A DNA stretch of 21,358 nucleotides from Bacteriovoracaceae bacterium UBA7317. Its GTDB lineage: Bacteria; Bdellovibrionota; Bacteriovoracia; Bacteriovoracales; Bacteriovoracaceae. Position 1 is the stretch's first letter, and each line of letters begins with the position of its first letter. The stretch is taken from NCBI GenBank assembly GCA_002474345.1, contig DKQD01000119.1, positions 1-21,358 of the forward strand, in the 5' to 3' direction. Both the position numbers and the translations under genes were made by a program. The notes under the pieces are model-generated. The model searched no databases. It was given only the letters and a program-made list of their open reading frames with translations, and was not told where the DNA came from. Positions 1-8,667 of this stretch are shown one piece after another.

Positions 1-1732
1 ATATTTTATTTCCAATGATAAATGAAAATTCTTTGGTACTTAAATTTCCAACACGGTCTTTTGCAAAGATCTTAATCGTATATTGACCTTTTTTCCATAA
101 TTCAAGTGGCCCTTTGTATTTTTTTAAAACTCCACCCAGTTTATAAGAAATTGTACGAGTTCCAGACTTTTTATCACTTGCAGCTAAAAATAAGCGGCTA
201 CCAGGGAAATAGACCGTTAGATTTTTGTCTTCAGATGCTCTTTTTCCTAGTCCTGTATTACTAAAATGATGAAAAATTTCAGGTGGAGTATTATCAACAA
301 CAACCTTTGAACTATTTGGAGTTTGAGAATTATTAACATTATCAATTGAGAAGTAAGTGAAGTTATAAACTCCTTCATTTGTTAAATTAAAGGAAGACTT
401 AAAAACTCTTTCATTTGAGTCATTTATTTTATACCTAATTTCCTGAACACCACTCCCAATATCTCTGGCATCAAAATTAATTTTTGTACTTTTGGAAATA
501 AATACTTTTTCAAAAACCGGTATGTAGGGTCCTTCAAATTTTTGTTCGACAAAGGGCGGTAGTAAATCTAATATAAGCTTAATCTTTTTAGAACCAGACC
601 AGTTATTTAATTCATCCACGGCTTTGTAAGTAATTTCATGTTTCCCTAGAACCTTTGGTAAAGAAAAACTTCCTCCGAAATTTCTATACTTTCCATTTTT
701 GTATTTCCATATAATTTTTTTAACAGCAACTTGTTCATCACGAGCAGTAATATTTACCTTTGACCTTTGACTTACATAAATTCTCTCTCCTCTTACATGT
801 TGATCACCGATAATATCGGCATCAAAAGCAGGAGGGGTTCTATCAAGGTAAAATTCAACTTTTTTTGTTTCTTCTTTATTTTCCACATTATCAATCGCAT
901 AATAGGATAAAGTATAAGGGCCATCAGGAAGCTTCTTCATGGAAAGCCTTGAAGATCTATAGACACCGCTTCGCTCGTAATCCGGTGAAGAGAAATCAAA
1001 ATATAGTTTTTTTACCTTGGAACTTGCATCCTGACTTTGCAAACCAATTGTCACATTTCTTGAAAATACATTTTTTATTCTCAAACCTTTAATCATATAA
1101 GATGTTTCAGGTGGAGTAAGGTCTACAATAAAGTTTATATTTTTGTCATGAGACCTATTACCAACATTATCCATACTATAAGCGACTAAATCGTATTTCT
1201 TCTCTTTATTAAAGGTAAAGGGACCGTTATATGGCTGAAATGGTCTATCGTTTATGGAAATAAATGTTTTTTTAACACCTGATAGTCCATCTTTAGACAT
1301 TAGAGTTAACTCTACAGGCTCTCCCATATATAAGTCTTTTCCATTAAAATACCTCGGAACTTTATTGTATTTATAGTTAAGCTTTGGTCCCTTGCTATCC
1401 AGATAAAGCCTAAATGTTGTAGATGGATCAACCGTCTTACCAAGATGAAAGTGAGCTATCTTATGCATACCTGGGTTTTTAAAATTCATTGGAACTGGAG
1501 GTTTTGATCTATCTTTGGATCCTTCATTAAACCAAAGAACAGTTGGACTATCGTCATCTGGAGAAGTCGAGAGTTTTAAATATAGTGGCGCTTTATAATT
1601 TAGATAAACATTTTTGTTTTTATCTACATGGATTTTAGTTTCAAGGCTTTTACCATCATCTATTTTTTCCAGTCCAAATATTGATAAGCTAACTAGAAAG
1701 CTTAGAGAAACTAACAAACTTTTTTTTCCCAT
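1..1732 (-). CDS. Secreted Ig-like (OmpL47-type) repeat protein, paralog 1, cut by left edge
   Basis: Reading the minus strand from the ATG at 1732 gives an uninterrupted frame to the window edge (577 codons). The start MGKKSLLVSLSFLVSLSIFG is a Sec signal peptide, and AAGAGG lies just upstream. The mature protein has an N-terminal domain (about 25-110), then about five repeats of 92-95 residues. Each repeat opens with a (L/V)D..PP-type motif (LDSKGP near 111, then VDLTPP, LDRTPP, LDLLPP, VDNTPP), has a central D..SGV element and closes with Y..DNVGN-like strands. These are hallmarks of bacterial Ig-like/OmpL47-type repeats of surface or periplasmic proteins. It parallels the neighbour at 1860-3590 domain for domain, so they are tandem duplicates. 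In that paralog the stop falls a few residues after the point where this frame leaves the window, so little is missing. The specific function is unknown; adhesion or an envelope structural role is inference. Confidence 0.85.
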   Translation of the reverse strand, partial: MGKKSLLVSLSFLVSLSIFGLEKIDDGKSLETKIHVDKNKNVYLNYKAPLYLKLSTSPDDDSPTVLWFNEGSKDRSKPPVPMNFKNPGMHKIAHFHLGKTVDPSTTFRLYLDSKGPKLNYKYNKVPRYFNGKDLYMGEPVELTLMSKDGLSGVKKTFISINDRPFQPYNGPFTFNKEKKYDLVAYSMDNVGNRSHDKNINFIVDLTPPETSYMIKGLRIKNVFSRNVTIGLQSQDASSKVKKLYFDFSSPDYERSGVYRSSRLSMKKLPDGPYTLSYYAIDNVENKEETKKVEFYLDRTPPAFDADIIGDQHVRGERIYVSQRSKVNITARDEQVAVKKIIWKYKNGKYRNFGGSFSLPKVLGKHEITYKAVDELNNWSGSKKIKLILDLLPPFVEQKFEGPYIPVFEKVFISKSTKINFDARDIGSGVQEIRYKINDSNERVFKSSFNLTNEGVYNFTYFSIDNVNNSQTPNSSKVVVDNTPPEIFHHFSNTGLGKRASEDKNLTVYFPGSRLFLAASDKKSGTRTISYKLGGVLKKYKGPLELWKKGQYTIKIFAKDRVGNLSTKEFSFIIGNKI

Positions 1733-1859
1733 AATAAAACCTCTTAAAAGACCATAACCCTACTTTTTTTATCGGCTATTTCCCTAAAAAGGTTAACATC
1801 TAAATTCATTTAAACCATAGTAATTGATGAGGAAAAAAATGATTATTAGCAAGATCTAA

Positions 1860-3590
1860 TTATTTATATTTAGATATAATAAAAGATATTGTCATTCTGC
1901 TATCATTACCAACATGATCGTAACAAACAATTTCTAATTCATGTTTACCCTGGCGCCAGTATTGTAGTGGTTCTTTATACCTCTTTGCAATACCACCTAC
2001 TTTATAAAAAATTGACTTTGTCCCTGATAACGAATCTGAAGAACCTAAATAGACTCTACTACCTGGAAGTAAAACTGGAAACATCCTCCCTTTAACCTCT
2101 CTTTCTCCTATTTTTGTGTTACTAAAATGATAGTTTATTTCAGGAGGTGAACTATCAACAACAAAAGTTGATTTTTGCTTAATCATAGTATTTCCAACTC
2201 TATCCCTAGCAAAGTAATGGAGGTTATATGTCCCTTCCTCCTTCAAATGAAAAGGCCTTTTATAGCCCTTCTCAGGTCCTTTTTCATTACCTCTATCGGC
2301 CCTATAAATAATTTCTCTTATACCAGAACCTGAATCAAAGGCTTTCAGTACAATCTGACTTTTTGGGGAAATAAAACTCTTTTCAAAAATTGAAATTTTT
2401 TTGCCAATAACTTTAAACTCCATCACAGGTGGCAATAAGTCCAATATAACACTTAGTTTTTTCATTTTACCCCAATTTCCTAGAGAGTCAGTAGCATTAT
2501 AAAAAATATCTTGAACTCCTCTATTTGGTGGAAGAGAAAAAGGTTCCTTAAATATTATTGCCTTTGACTTTTTAAACTTCCATATAACTTTCTTTACATC
2601 AACTTTATTATCTGAAGACTTAATATTAACTTTTGATCGCCCTGAAACAAATATTTTTCCATTAAATTTAAACTGATCACCAATAATACTTGCTTTAAAT
2701 TTTGGAGGCTTTTTATCCAAATGAAACTCTATCTTTTTTTCTTTCTCTCTGTTTTCTACGTTATCTATACCATAAAAACGAAGTGTATAATCGCCGCCTG
2801 GAAAACTACTTATAGAGATATTCTTACCTCTAAAAAGTCCCCTCTTTCGAAATAGGCCAGTATTATTTTGAAAAACATAAATTATGTTTTTTAAACCAGA
2901 TAACACATCTTTACCCTGAAAAGAGAACAATGCTTTTTTAGACAAAATGTTTTCCTTCCTTAGTCCCCTGATTTTATATGAGCTTGACGGTGGGGTCAGG
3001 TCCAGCTTGAAAGAAATTTTTTGATATTTACTCTTATTAGATACATTATCCACACTGTAAAATTTCAATTCGTAATAGTTTTCATCTTTCACTATTATTG
3101 GTTTAACAAACTTTTGTTCTTCAGAATCATTAATTTTAAAGTGAATTCCTCTAACACCAGAAAGAGCATCTCTTGCCTTTAAGTTTATTTTGAAAGGCTC
3201 TCCAAAGAATGTTCCCCCCACCCCTCTAAACTTAGGTGACTTTGTAAATATCCAGCTAACTTGTGGAGGAGTTTTATCTAAAATAACTTTAAAGTTATTC
3301 TTCCTATTCAACTTTCCTTTTCTTTTATGTTGATGCCCAATTAAATGTGCTCCTTGATTAAGAAGCTTTATTGACTCTTTTTTTCCATCCAAGTTAAATA
3401 AGGGAATAGAGTTTGCATCATCGTCACTTGAATTCGAAATTCTCAAAAAGAAATTCGCCCCACCCTTTAAGTAAATCCTTTTGTATTTATCTATATGAAT
3501 TGTTTTTTCTGACAAATTGGCTGGAAAACCTTTTGAGTAAATAAAAGTTGATCCTAAAAGAAGAACAAATATGATACATTTCAACTTCAT
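1860..3590 (-). CDS. Secreted Ig-like (OmpL47-type) repeat protein, paralog 2
   Basis: A complete 576-aa protein with a signal peptide (residues 1-19, hydrophobic core IIFVLLLGSTFIY) and no lipobox. The N-terminal domain (about 25-104) contains a DDD cluster at 56-58. Five Ig-like repeats follow. Their opening motifs end in PP at 108-109, 200-201, 295-296, 387-388 and 482-483, a spacing that alternates 92 and 95 residues. Each has a SG(V/L/I/T) turn and a (Y/F).(V/I/R)D.(V/L).N signature (YSVDNVSN, YGIDNVEN, NATDSLGN, ARDRVGN, CYDHVGN). A GAGGT Shine-Dalgarno precedes the ATG. It lies 34 bases after the 394-aa gene on the same strand, suggesting cotranscription, and is followed after 127 bases by its paralog. 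No membrane anchor or enzymatic motif is visible, so it is probably exported to periplasm or surface. The role is unknown. Confidence 0.88.
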   Translation of the reverse strand: MKLKCIIFVLLLGSTFIYSKGFPANLSEKTIHIDKYKRIYLKGGANFFLRISNSSDDDANSIPLFNLDGKKESIKLLNQGAHLIGHQHKRKGKLNRKNNFKVILDKTPPQVSWIFTKSPKFRGVGGTFFGEPFKINLKARDALSGVRGIHFKINDSEEQKFVKPIIVKDENYYELKFYSVDNVSNKSKYQKISFKLDLTPPSSSYKIRGLRKENILSKKALFSFQGKDVLSGLKNIIYVFQNNTGLFRKRGLFRGKNISISSFPGGDYTLRFYGIDNVENREKEKKIEFHLDKKPPKFKASIIGDQFKFNGKIFVSGRSKVNIKSSDNKVDVKKVIWKFKKSKAIIFKEPFSLPPNRGVQDIFYNATDSLGNWGKMKKLSVILDLLPPVMEFKVIGKKISIFEKSFISPKSQIVLKAFDSGSGIREIIYRADRGNEKGPEKGYKRPFHLKEEGTYNLHYFARDRVGNTMIKQKSTFVVDSSPPEINYHFSNTKIGEREVKGRMFPVLLPGSRVYLGSSDSLSGTKSIFYKVGGIAKRYKEPLQYWRQGKHELEIVCYDHVGNDSRMTISFIISKYK

Positions 3591-3624
3591 ATTACCTCAG
3601 AGCATATTTCTAACCTAATTAAAT

Positions 3625-4809
3625 TTAAGAAGACTCCTTAAAAACATACTTGACGAGTGGAGCCCCCTCTTTAACTTCCTCAACTTCCCTTCTTAATGAA
3701 TGGGCTCCTCCTGCACTTCTTATTGAAATAATACCTTTTTTTCTGTCTTCGCTATGTTCATGCATATTATTTATAAGCGTTAAATCTTTCCCCGTATCTA
3801 AACTCAATTTGCAAAAAGAACGAGAGGTCTGATTATTTTCAGAAAACTCTCTTTTCTTTTTTCCACCAGTAGGCTTTGGATTTTGCTTAAACTCTAAGCT
3901 AGAGTTATTTAACTTAACATAAACAAGGAGGTTTAGAATTAATTTCAAAAGACTCCTTTTTTTGTAATCCCTAGAAGGAAGGAGGTCTATATGACTTTGC
4001 CCTTCAATTATCTTGGCAGTAGGATCAGCAGTTAACTTTAAAGTTGTTAGCTGATTGTGTTTTCCAACATCATGATCCAAAATTTCTGAAAATCTCTCAA
4101 ATAAAGATATTTCAATTGGAGAAAATGAAAAAATATTCAAGACGCCATCTTCACCTTGGCAGAAAGCCACTCCACTCAAGAATGTTTTCTCCTCCCTGAA
4201 GTAACTATCTATTTCTTTTTTGGTAGAGATAAAAACTGATTTTATTTTATTTTTAGTACCATATAAAAATGTGTCTTCTTTTAAAAACTCGAAATAAAAG
4301 GTCTCCTCTTTCATTAAATGCTTTATTTCAATATCCCTGTCTCTATCTTCCAGGCACTCTTTTAAGTTGTCAGAAACAAGGAATATATTTTCCTCTCTTT
4401 CTTTAAAACTAGAAAATTGAAAACAAATATTACTCATTGTTTGAGGGGAATTTTTAAAAAGCCAAGAAACAGGTGAAATCACGCCCTCCTCAAGAAGGCT
4501 TTTCGCAAAATCTATGCTATCCTGCCGACTCCCTGAAAAGTGCTGAGGATCAAACTCATTCCCTCCCCCGCCATTTTCCACAGCTTCTGAAAGTTTCATT
4601 ATTTCTCTTTTGGAACTATAAAGGGCCCTTGAGTTTTTAAAAGCCTTCTTCAACCACTTATAGTTTTGATTCATTTTTTTTGATGCTTTCATGTCGCTCA
4701 ACATATCCACAAAAAGCTTTTTAACCGGCCCATTCACATAATTTGGAGTTATCTCTACAATTTTACTAGGATCATTTTTACTTTTTGACCTCGTTTTCTT
4801 ATCACCCAT
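3625..4809 (-). CDS. Unrecognised 394-aa cytosolic protein
   Basis: No signal peptide or membrane segment is visible and I do not recognise the family. The N-terminus is very basic (MGDKKTRSKSK), followed by a charged helical region (about 25-75), a Gly run (GGGG near 75), a mixed alpha/beta middle, a hydrophobic helix (LLKLILNLLVYV, about 297-308) and a Lys-rich linker (GGKKKRE). The C-terminus (SIRSAGGAHSLRREVEEVKEG) looks folded. The longest frame begins with TTG at 4821, but GGGAGGT at 4819-4813 sits immediately before the ATG at 4809, so I place the start there. The hydrophobic helix plus basic linker faintly recalls the C-terminal part of AcrVA2-like proteins; this is an unverified impression and not a call. 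It is the likely first gene of a minus-strand unit with the Ig-repeat proteins. Confidence 0.75.
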   Translation of the reverse strand: MGDKKTRSKSKNDPSKIVEITPNYVNGPVKKLFVDMLSDMKASKKMNQNYKWLKKAFKNSRALYSSKREIMKLSEAVENGGGGNEFDPQHFSGSRQDSIDFAKSLLEEGVISPVSWLFKNSPQTMSNICFQFSSFKEREENIFLVSDNLKECLEDRDRDIEIKHLMKEETFYFEFLKEDTFLYGTKNKIKSVFISTKKEIDSYFREEKTFLSGVAFCQGEDGVLNIFSFSPIEISLFERFSEILDHDVGKHNQLTTLKLTADPTAKIIEGQSHIDLLPSRDYKKRSLLKLILNLLVYVKLNNSSLEFKQNPKPTGGKKKREFSENNQTSRSFCKLSLDTGKDLTLINNMHEHSEDRKKGIISIRSAGGAHSLRREVEEVKEGAPLVKYVFKESS

Positions 4810-4812
4810 GAG

Positions 4813-4819
4813 ACCTCCC
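4813..4819 (-). promoter_or_regulatory. Shine-Dalgarno that sets the start at 4809
   Basis: On the minus strand GGGAGGT is followed by CTC and then ATG. It lies inside the reading frame that begins at the TTG at 4821, so it argues for the ATG at 4809 as the real start. The spacing is slightly short but acceptable. Confidence 0.6.
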
Positions 4820-5086
4820 AAATAGAATCAACCACCTGAGGATTTTCTCACAAAAACAATATTTTTTTTTCGTTTTTAATCATTTCTTAATATTTCAAGA
4901 AGTTTAGTATTATTTATTCTATTATTATTTAGAAAAAATGATTATTTAAAAGAGACAAAGGTGAACATATTAATGGCCATCAAGCATTTTCATTGTGCCC
5001 TATCAATAAAAAATGTTATAGTTTTGTTGGTCTAGAAGTGAGTTTTTTGAAATTTAAATTAACTAAAAAAGAAAAAGGCAAACATA

Positions 5087-5671
5087 ATGAAATTAAAGAA
5101 AATTTTCCTGCTATTTTTACTCCTTACAGTATTTACATCGTGCGGCATGCAAAGTATCCCAACCGCACTTAACGAAGTGGACGCCCAATGGGCAGAGGTT
5201 CAAAACCAGTACAAAAGACGGTCTGACTTAATTCCTAACCTTGTCAATGTTGTCAAAGGTTATGCTTCACATGAAAAAGAAACATTAAGTGCTGTTATCA
5301 ATGCAAGAGCGAAAGCAACCAAAATAAACCTACAAGTTGATCAACTTACACCAGAAACGATGAAACAATTTCAAAAAGCCCAAGCCGGCTTGTCTAGTGC
5401 TTTGTCTAAACTAATGGTCGTGTCAGAAAGATACCCAAACCTTAAGGCCAATCAAAACTTTAGAGACCTTCAAAACCAGCTTGAAGGAACAGAAAACAGA
5501 ATAACTGTTTCAAGAAATCGCTACATTCAATCCATTAAAAACTTTAACAACCTCATAACCGTACCTCCGACAAGCTGGTATAATGCCTTCTTCCTAAAGC
5601 ACTCTAAGAAGCCCCAATTTGCTGTTCAAAATTTAGAAAAAGTACAAAATGCCCCTAAAGTGGAGTTCTAA
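5087..5671 (+). CDS. lemA: LemA family lipoprotein
   Basis: A 194-aa LemA-fold protein. The N-terminus is a lipoprotein signal ending FTSC|G (Cys19), so it is probably anchored to a membrane through lipidated Cys. The family signature is clear: LNEVDAQWAEVQNQYKRRSD, then LIPNLVNVVKGYASHEKET, and the later NQLEGTENRI..SRNRYI and F(N)xLI..PPTSW segments of the four-helix LemA bundle. Length is typical. An AAAAAGG precedes the ATG. The gene overlaps the next start by one base (TAATG at 5669-5673), and two TPM-domain genes follow. LemA next to YgcG/TPM proteins is a common conserved arrangement. The biochemical role of LemA is not established; an envelope-associated function is a family-based expectation. 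Confidence 0.93.
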   Translation: MKLKKIFLLFLLLTVFTSCGMQSIPTALNEVDAQWAEVQNQYKRRSDLIPNLVNVVKGYASHEKETLSAVINARAKATKINLQVDQLTPETMKQFQKAQAGLSSALSKLMVVSERYPNLKANQNFRDLQNQLEGTENRITVSRNRYIQSIKNFNNLITVPPTSWYNAFFLKHSKKPQFAVQNLEKVQNAPKVEF

Positions 5672-6420
5672 TGAAATACTTTAAAACAGCTTTTCTTCAC
5701 GCTCTTATAATTTTCCTTCTAGGAATACGATTCATAAATGCTAAGGAAGTACCTCCACTTACAGGGCCTGTGATTGATGAAGCTGGTATTTTATCGGCTT
5801 CAACAAAAGCGTCCTTTGAAAGTATCCTTAGAAGTTTCCACAAAAAAAACGGTCCTCAAATCCAACTCTACATAGCGAAGTCCCTTGAAGGTGAGACTAT
5901 TGAAGGTCATAGCATCAAAGTGGTCGATGAATGGAAATTAGGAGATGAAAAAAAAGACGATGGGGTTCTCTTTCTTATTGCCATGAAAGACAAAAAAATG
6001 AGGATTGAAGTGGGTCAAGGTCTCGAAGGAAGCTTAACTGACCTTAAAGCAGGTAGAATTGTAGATCATCTTAAAGTCTATTTTAAAAAAGGGGAGTATG
6101 AAAAAGGCATATATATTGGTCTCAGCCTAATTGTAAAAGTTTTAGGAGGAGATATAAAAGAAATTCCAAAAGTACGAAGAAGCAGAGGGTACCGAAAAAC
6201 CGGTGAAATGCAATCTTTAGGAGACTTCCTTCCCTTGGTATTTATAATTTTATTTATTATTATTTCATCTTTTAGAAGAAACAGATTCTCATATTTTGGT
6301 AGTCATTACTCTGGAGGCTTTTCTGGCGGTGGTTTTTCCGGAGGAGGCTTTTCTAGTGGCGGAAGCTGGGGAGGTAGCGGTGGTGGATTTTCTGGTGGTG
6401 GCGCCAGTGGTGGATGGTAA
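5671..6420 (+). CDS. TPM-domain (YgcG-like) exported membrane protein with Gly-rich tail
   Basis: A 249-aa protein with a signal peptide (1-24, ending INA|K). A TPM domain (about 28-155) opens with PPLTGPVIDEAGILS, followed by the GD.KKDDGVLFLIAMKDKKMRIEVGQGLEG core typical of TPM (TLP18.3/Psb32/MOLO-1) proteins. One transmembrane helix (about 187-203, LPLVFIILFIIISSF) follows. The last about 40 residues are a low-complexity Gly/Ser/Phe tail of repeated SGGGFSGGG units ending in SGGW, as in many YgcG homologs. The start overlaps the lemA stop by one base, implying translational coupling. The predicted topology is an outward-facing TPM domain with the Gly-rich tail across the membrane. TPM domains have been linked to phosphatase-like activity and membrane-complex upkeep in plants; the bacterial role here is unproven. 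Confidence 0.92.
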   Translation: MKYFKTAFLHALIIFLLGIRFINAKEVPPLTGPVIDEAGILSASTKASFESILRSFHKKNGPQIQLYIAKSLEGETIEGHSIKVVDEWKLGDEKKDDGVLFLIAMKDKKMRIEVGQGLEGSLTDLKAGRIVDHLKVYFKKGEYEKGIYIGLSLIVKVLGGDIKEIPKVRRSRGYRKTGEMQSLGDFLPLVFIILFIIISSFRRNRFSYFGSHYSGGFSGGGFSGGGFSSGGSWGGSGGGFSGGGASGGW

Positions 6421-6450
6421 AAAAAATAGATATGAAAAAGAGGTTCATTA

Positions 6451-7074
6451 ATGAATTTTAGTAAAGAAGATCAAATTAAAGTAGAAGAAGCAATTAAAAC
6501 GATTGAATTAACGACATCAGGTGAAATTGTACCGGCCATATTTCGCCAAAGTGACTTTTACCCTGCTTCTCACTTTAGACTTTCCCTCTTTGTTGGACTT
6601 TTAATTCCTTCTCTTTTGCTTTTCTTTACTGACATAGCTCAAACACCAACAGAAGTCTTGTGGTACCAGATACCTGGTATTGTTATAGGCTATTATTTAG
6701 CTTACATTCCGCAGCTCAAACGGTTTTTCTCGACCAAAGCAGAAAAATTGGAAGAAGTCCATCAAAGGGCCCTTCAGGCTTTTTTCGAAAATAATCTTCA
6801 TACGACCAAAGAGCGCACAGGTATTCTTATAATGATTTCTGTACTAGAGCATAGAGTTGAAATATTGGCGGATAAGGGTATTAACGATAAAGTTCCAAAA
6901 GACACCTGGAACAAAATACTTGCTCCTCTTGTTTATAGTCTAAAAAATGACCGTTTGGGAGAAGGTCTTGTCCAAACAATCGTGGAGTGTGGAAAAGTTC
7001 TATCCATGCATTTTCCAATTCAAGAAGATGACAAAAATGAACTTTCAAATAAAATTGTTACAGATAATAATTAA
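6451..7074 (+). CDS. Second TPM-domain membrane protein
   Basis: A 207-aa protein lacking a signal peptide. It begins with the TPM entry helix and strand (EEAIKTIELTTSGEIVPAI). Two transmembrane helices (about 43-60 and 70-88) are inserted, followed by the rest of the TPM fold (AFFENNLHTTKERTGILIMI, VEILADKGINDKVP, LGEGLVQTIVECGKVL). This split arrangement matches the second TPM protein often found downstream of LemA and YgcG. AAAGAGG lies about 7 bases before the ATG, and the gap to the previous gene is only 30 bases, so the operon is lemA-TPM-TPM. The C-terminal QEDDKNELSNK tail is polar. Function is inferred only from family and context. Confidence 0.88.
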   Translation: MNFSKEDQIKVEEAIKTIELTTSGEIVPAIFRQSDFYPASHFRLSLFVGLLIPSLLLFFTDIAQTPTEVLWYQIPGIVIGYYLAYIPQLKRFFSTKAEKLEEVHQRALQAFFENNLHTTKERTGILIMISVLEHRVEILADKGINDKVPKDTWNKILAPLVYSLKNDRLGEGLVQTIVECGKVLSMHFPIQEDDKNELSNKIVTDNN

Positions 7075-7096
7075 ATTTTTTAAACTAGGTTATGTA

Positions 7097-7627
7097 ATGA
7101 TGGTGGCTTCATTGAAAAAAGTTAATCGATTAATTTTTTTTTTCTTTTCACTTATGGCCTTTACTAACATCTATACCATAAGAGCTAACGCAAACATCGA
7201 AATAAAAGAAAATGAAATTTTTACTCTCGCGAAAATTGATAGAACGCCACAAAAAGAAGTACAGAAAATAAAAAAGACTGAGAAGTATCCATTAAGTTAT
7301 AGTGAAGCGATCAACTTACTGGAATTTAAATTGCTTAATGATCAGTCTCCATCTTCACTATTTCACTATACATACCTATCAGAAGAAAGCAAAAGCAGCC
7401 GTGAGCTAACCCAGGAACAAATTCTCAAAACGATGATCAAATATTTAAAGAAATCTAGAGTAAAACTAAGCCAAAGCGAACTTGATGGGCAAGCCTGGCC
7501 GAAGCTAAAATCAGAAAGTCACCTTCTTTTTATCCTTAGTTACAATATGGATGGTTTCATAGCACTAGTTAAATTCATTATTGACCGAAAAAATGGAACA
7601 ATTTCCCTAGAGGAAATTGCTGATTAG
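7097..7627 (+). CDS. Small exported orphan protein ending the lemA cluster
   Basis: The open frame extends upstream to 6947 inside the previous gene, but that part overlaps real coding sequence in another frame. The ATGs at 7097/7100 follow an AGGT and open a good signal peptide: basic KKVNR, hydrophobic LIFFFFSLMAFTN, cleavage RANA|N. I therefore start at 7097, giving 176 aa. The mature part (about 145 aa) is polar and Lys/Glu/Ser-rich, with a helical pattern (SYSEAINLLEFKLL, QEQILKTMIKYLKKSR) and a terminal beta-like stretch (FIALVKFIIDRKNGTISLEE). I recognise no family. It follows the second TPM gene by 22 bases, so it is probably cotranscribed. Its stop overlaps the opposing HAD gene by 4 bases. 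Confidence 0.7.
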   Translation: MMVASLKKVNRLIFFFFSLMAFTNIYTIRANANIEIKENEIFTLAKIDRTPQKEVQKIKKTEKYPLSYSEAINLLEFKLLNDQSPSSLFHYTYLSEESKSSRELTQEQILKTMIKYLKKSRVKLSQSELDGQAWPKLKSESHLLFILSYNMDGFIALVKFIIDRKNGTISLEEIAD

Positions 7628-8373
7628 TTCAAATCGAATTTTTTTATTACTTGAGGTAATTCACCCAAAGACTTAATTTCGATGTCAGCTCTAACTTCCT
7701 GTCTCTCCTCATTACCTTTTTGATTAAGCCAAACTGTCTTGAAGCCACTTCTTTGTCCGCCTAAAATATCATTATATATACGATCTCCAACATGAATGAC
7801 CTCTTCTGATTTTAAATTTAAACCTCTAAGAGTATTCAAGAAAATGTCCTTATGTGGCTTAGAAACACCAACCTCATTAGAAAATGAAAAACACTCAAAT
7901 AAATCCAACATTCCATTATCCTTTAAAATTGTACGGATTCCCTCTCCTGACGTATAAATAGCATCTGATGTTATGGCCAACTTATATTGTTTGCTTAGCT
8001 CCTTCAAAATATTCAGGCAGCCATCGAAAGGATCGGGTTGTACTTCAACTTCCATATTTTCAAGTTTTGAAACAAGCTCTAAAAGAGACTCTCTACTAAG
8101 ACTTACTTTTAGAGTTTCACAAATTTTTTCCACTCTCTCTTCAACAACTGGAGTTCTATGGAAAGTCTTCCATTCATTTTCAAACCATTTTTTCTCATCA
8201 TTAATTCCTCTTATTAAAAAAGATGATGAACCTCCTTTAAAAGAAAGATAACTATCCAACAAATGAAAACGCTCTTCGGCCTTGGGTCGGAGGCCTAAAC
8301 CTGCTCTTTTCTTTTCATCGGAATCATCAACAAAAAGAGTGTCCCAAAAATCAAAAGAGATACCTTTAATCAT
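7624..8373 (-). CDS. HAD-superfamily hydrolase
   Basis: A 249-aa haloacid-dehalogenase-type phosphatase. Motif I is SFDFWDTL (nucleophile and acid/base Asp8 and Asp11 from the chosen start), motif II is TSDA in LAITSDAIYTSGEG, motif III Lys is in GVSKPHKDIF, and motif IV is HVGDRIYNDILGG. A helical cap lies between motifs I and II (about 25-105), as in subfamily I HADs. The substrate cannot be read from sequence; candidates include small phosphorylated metabolites. The longest frame starts with TTG at 8379, but GGAGAG at 8385-8380 has proper spacing (6 bases) only to the ATG at 8373. The stop overlaps that of the opposing exported orphan by 4 bases. Confidence 0.9.
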   Translation of the reverse strand: MIKGISFDFWDTLFVDDSDEKKRAGLGLRPKAEERFHLLDSYLSFKGGSSSFLIRGINDEKKWFENEWKTFHRTPVVEERVEKICETLKVSLSRESLLELVSKLENMEVEVQPDPFDGCLNILKELSKQYKLAITSDAIYTSGEGIRTILKDNGMLDLFECFSFSNEVGVSKPHKDIFLNTLRGLNLKSEEVIHVGDRIYNDILGGQRSGFKTVWLNQKGNEERQEVRADIEIKSLGELPQVIKKFDLN

Positions 8374-8616
8374 AAACAACTCTCCATTAAGTATTCATAA
8401 GCTGTTTTTAAGTATTCAATAAAATCTATTTGGTTGTTTACTACATATTAGCACGATTGAAAAAAAGAACCTAAATTTAAGGTGTCTATATTATTATAAG
8501 GAATTGAAATTAAATAAAACCTTCTTATTCATAAAATTTATTTACTCCATTAAAATGACAATTTTTTACCTAATGTTAAAAAGCGATCAAAAAAACCTTT
8601 TCATCCAATAATCTTT

Positions 8617-8625
8617 TGCTATATT
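8617..8625 (+). promoter_or_regulatory. Possible extended -10 promoter for the transglycosylase-like gene
   Basis: TGCTATATT fits an extended -10 element (TG-N-TATATT), about 43 bases before the ATG at 8668. No convincing -35 is visible, as expected for extended -10 promoters. The rest of the 294-base divergent gap (8374-8667) is AT-rich with nothing else I can identify. Confidence 0.4.
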
Positions 8626-8667
8626 GCACCAGATTTTTTAAACGCACAGATCTTGGAAAACTAAATT

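Noticed and set aside
865..1092. 75-codon plus-strand frame opposite the Ig-repeat gene
   Set aside because: It lies wholly within the real minus-strand coding frame and has no ribosome site or protein-like pattern.
1733..1859. Gap between the Ig-repeat paralogs, checked for a terminator or promoter
   Set aside because: Only short T- and A-runs, with no stem followed by a T tail and no convincing -35/-10 pair.
4973..5035. Short frame (20 codons from the ATG) with AAAGG upstream, before lemA
   Set aside because: Very short, no recognisable leader-peptide feature such as codon runs, and no attenuator-like hairpin after it.
6947..7096. Upstream extension of the exported orphan inside the second TPM gene
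   Set aside because: Overlaps well-supported coding sequence in another frame; the signal peptide and AGGT favour 7097.
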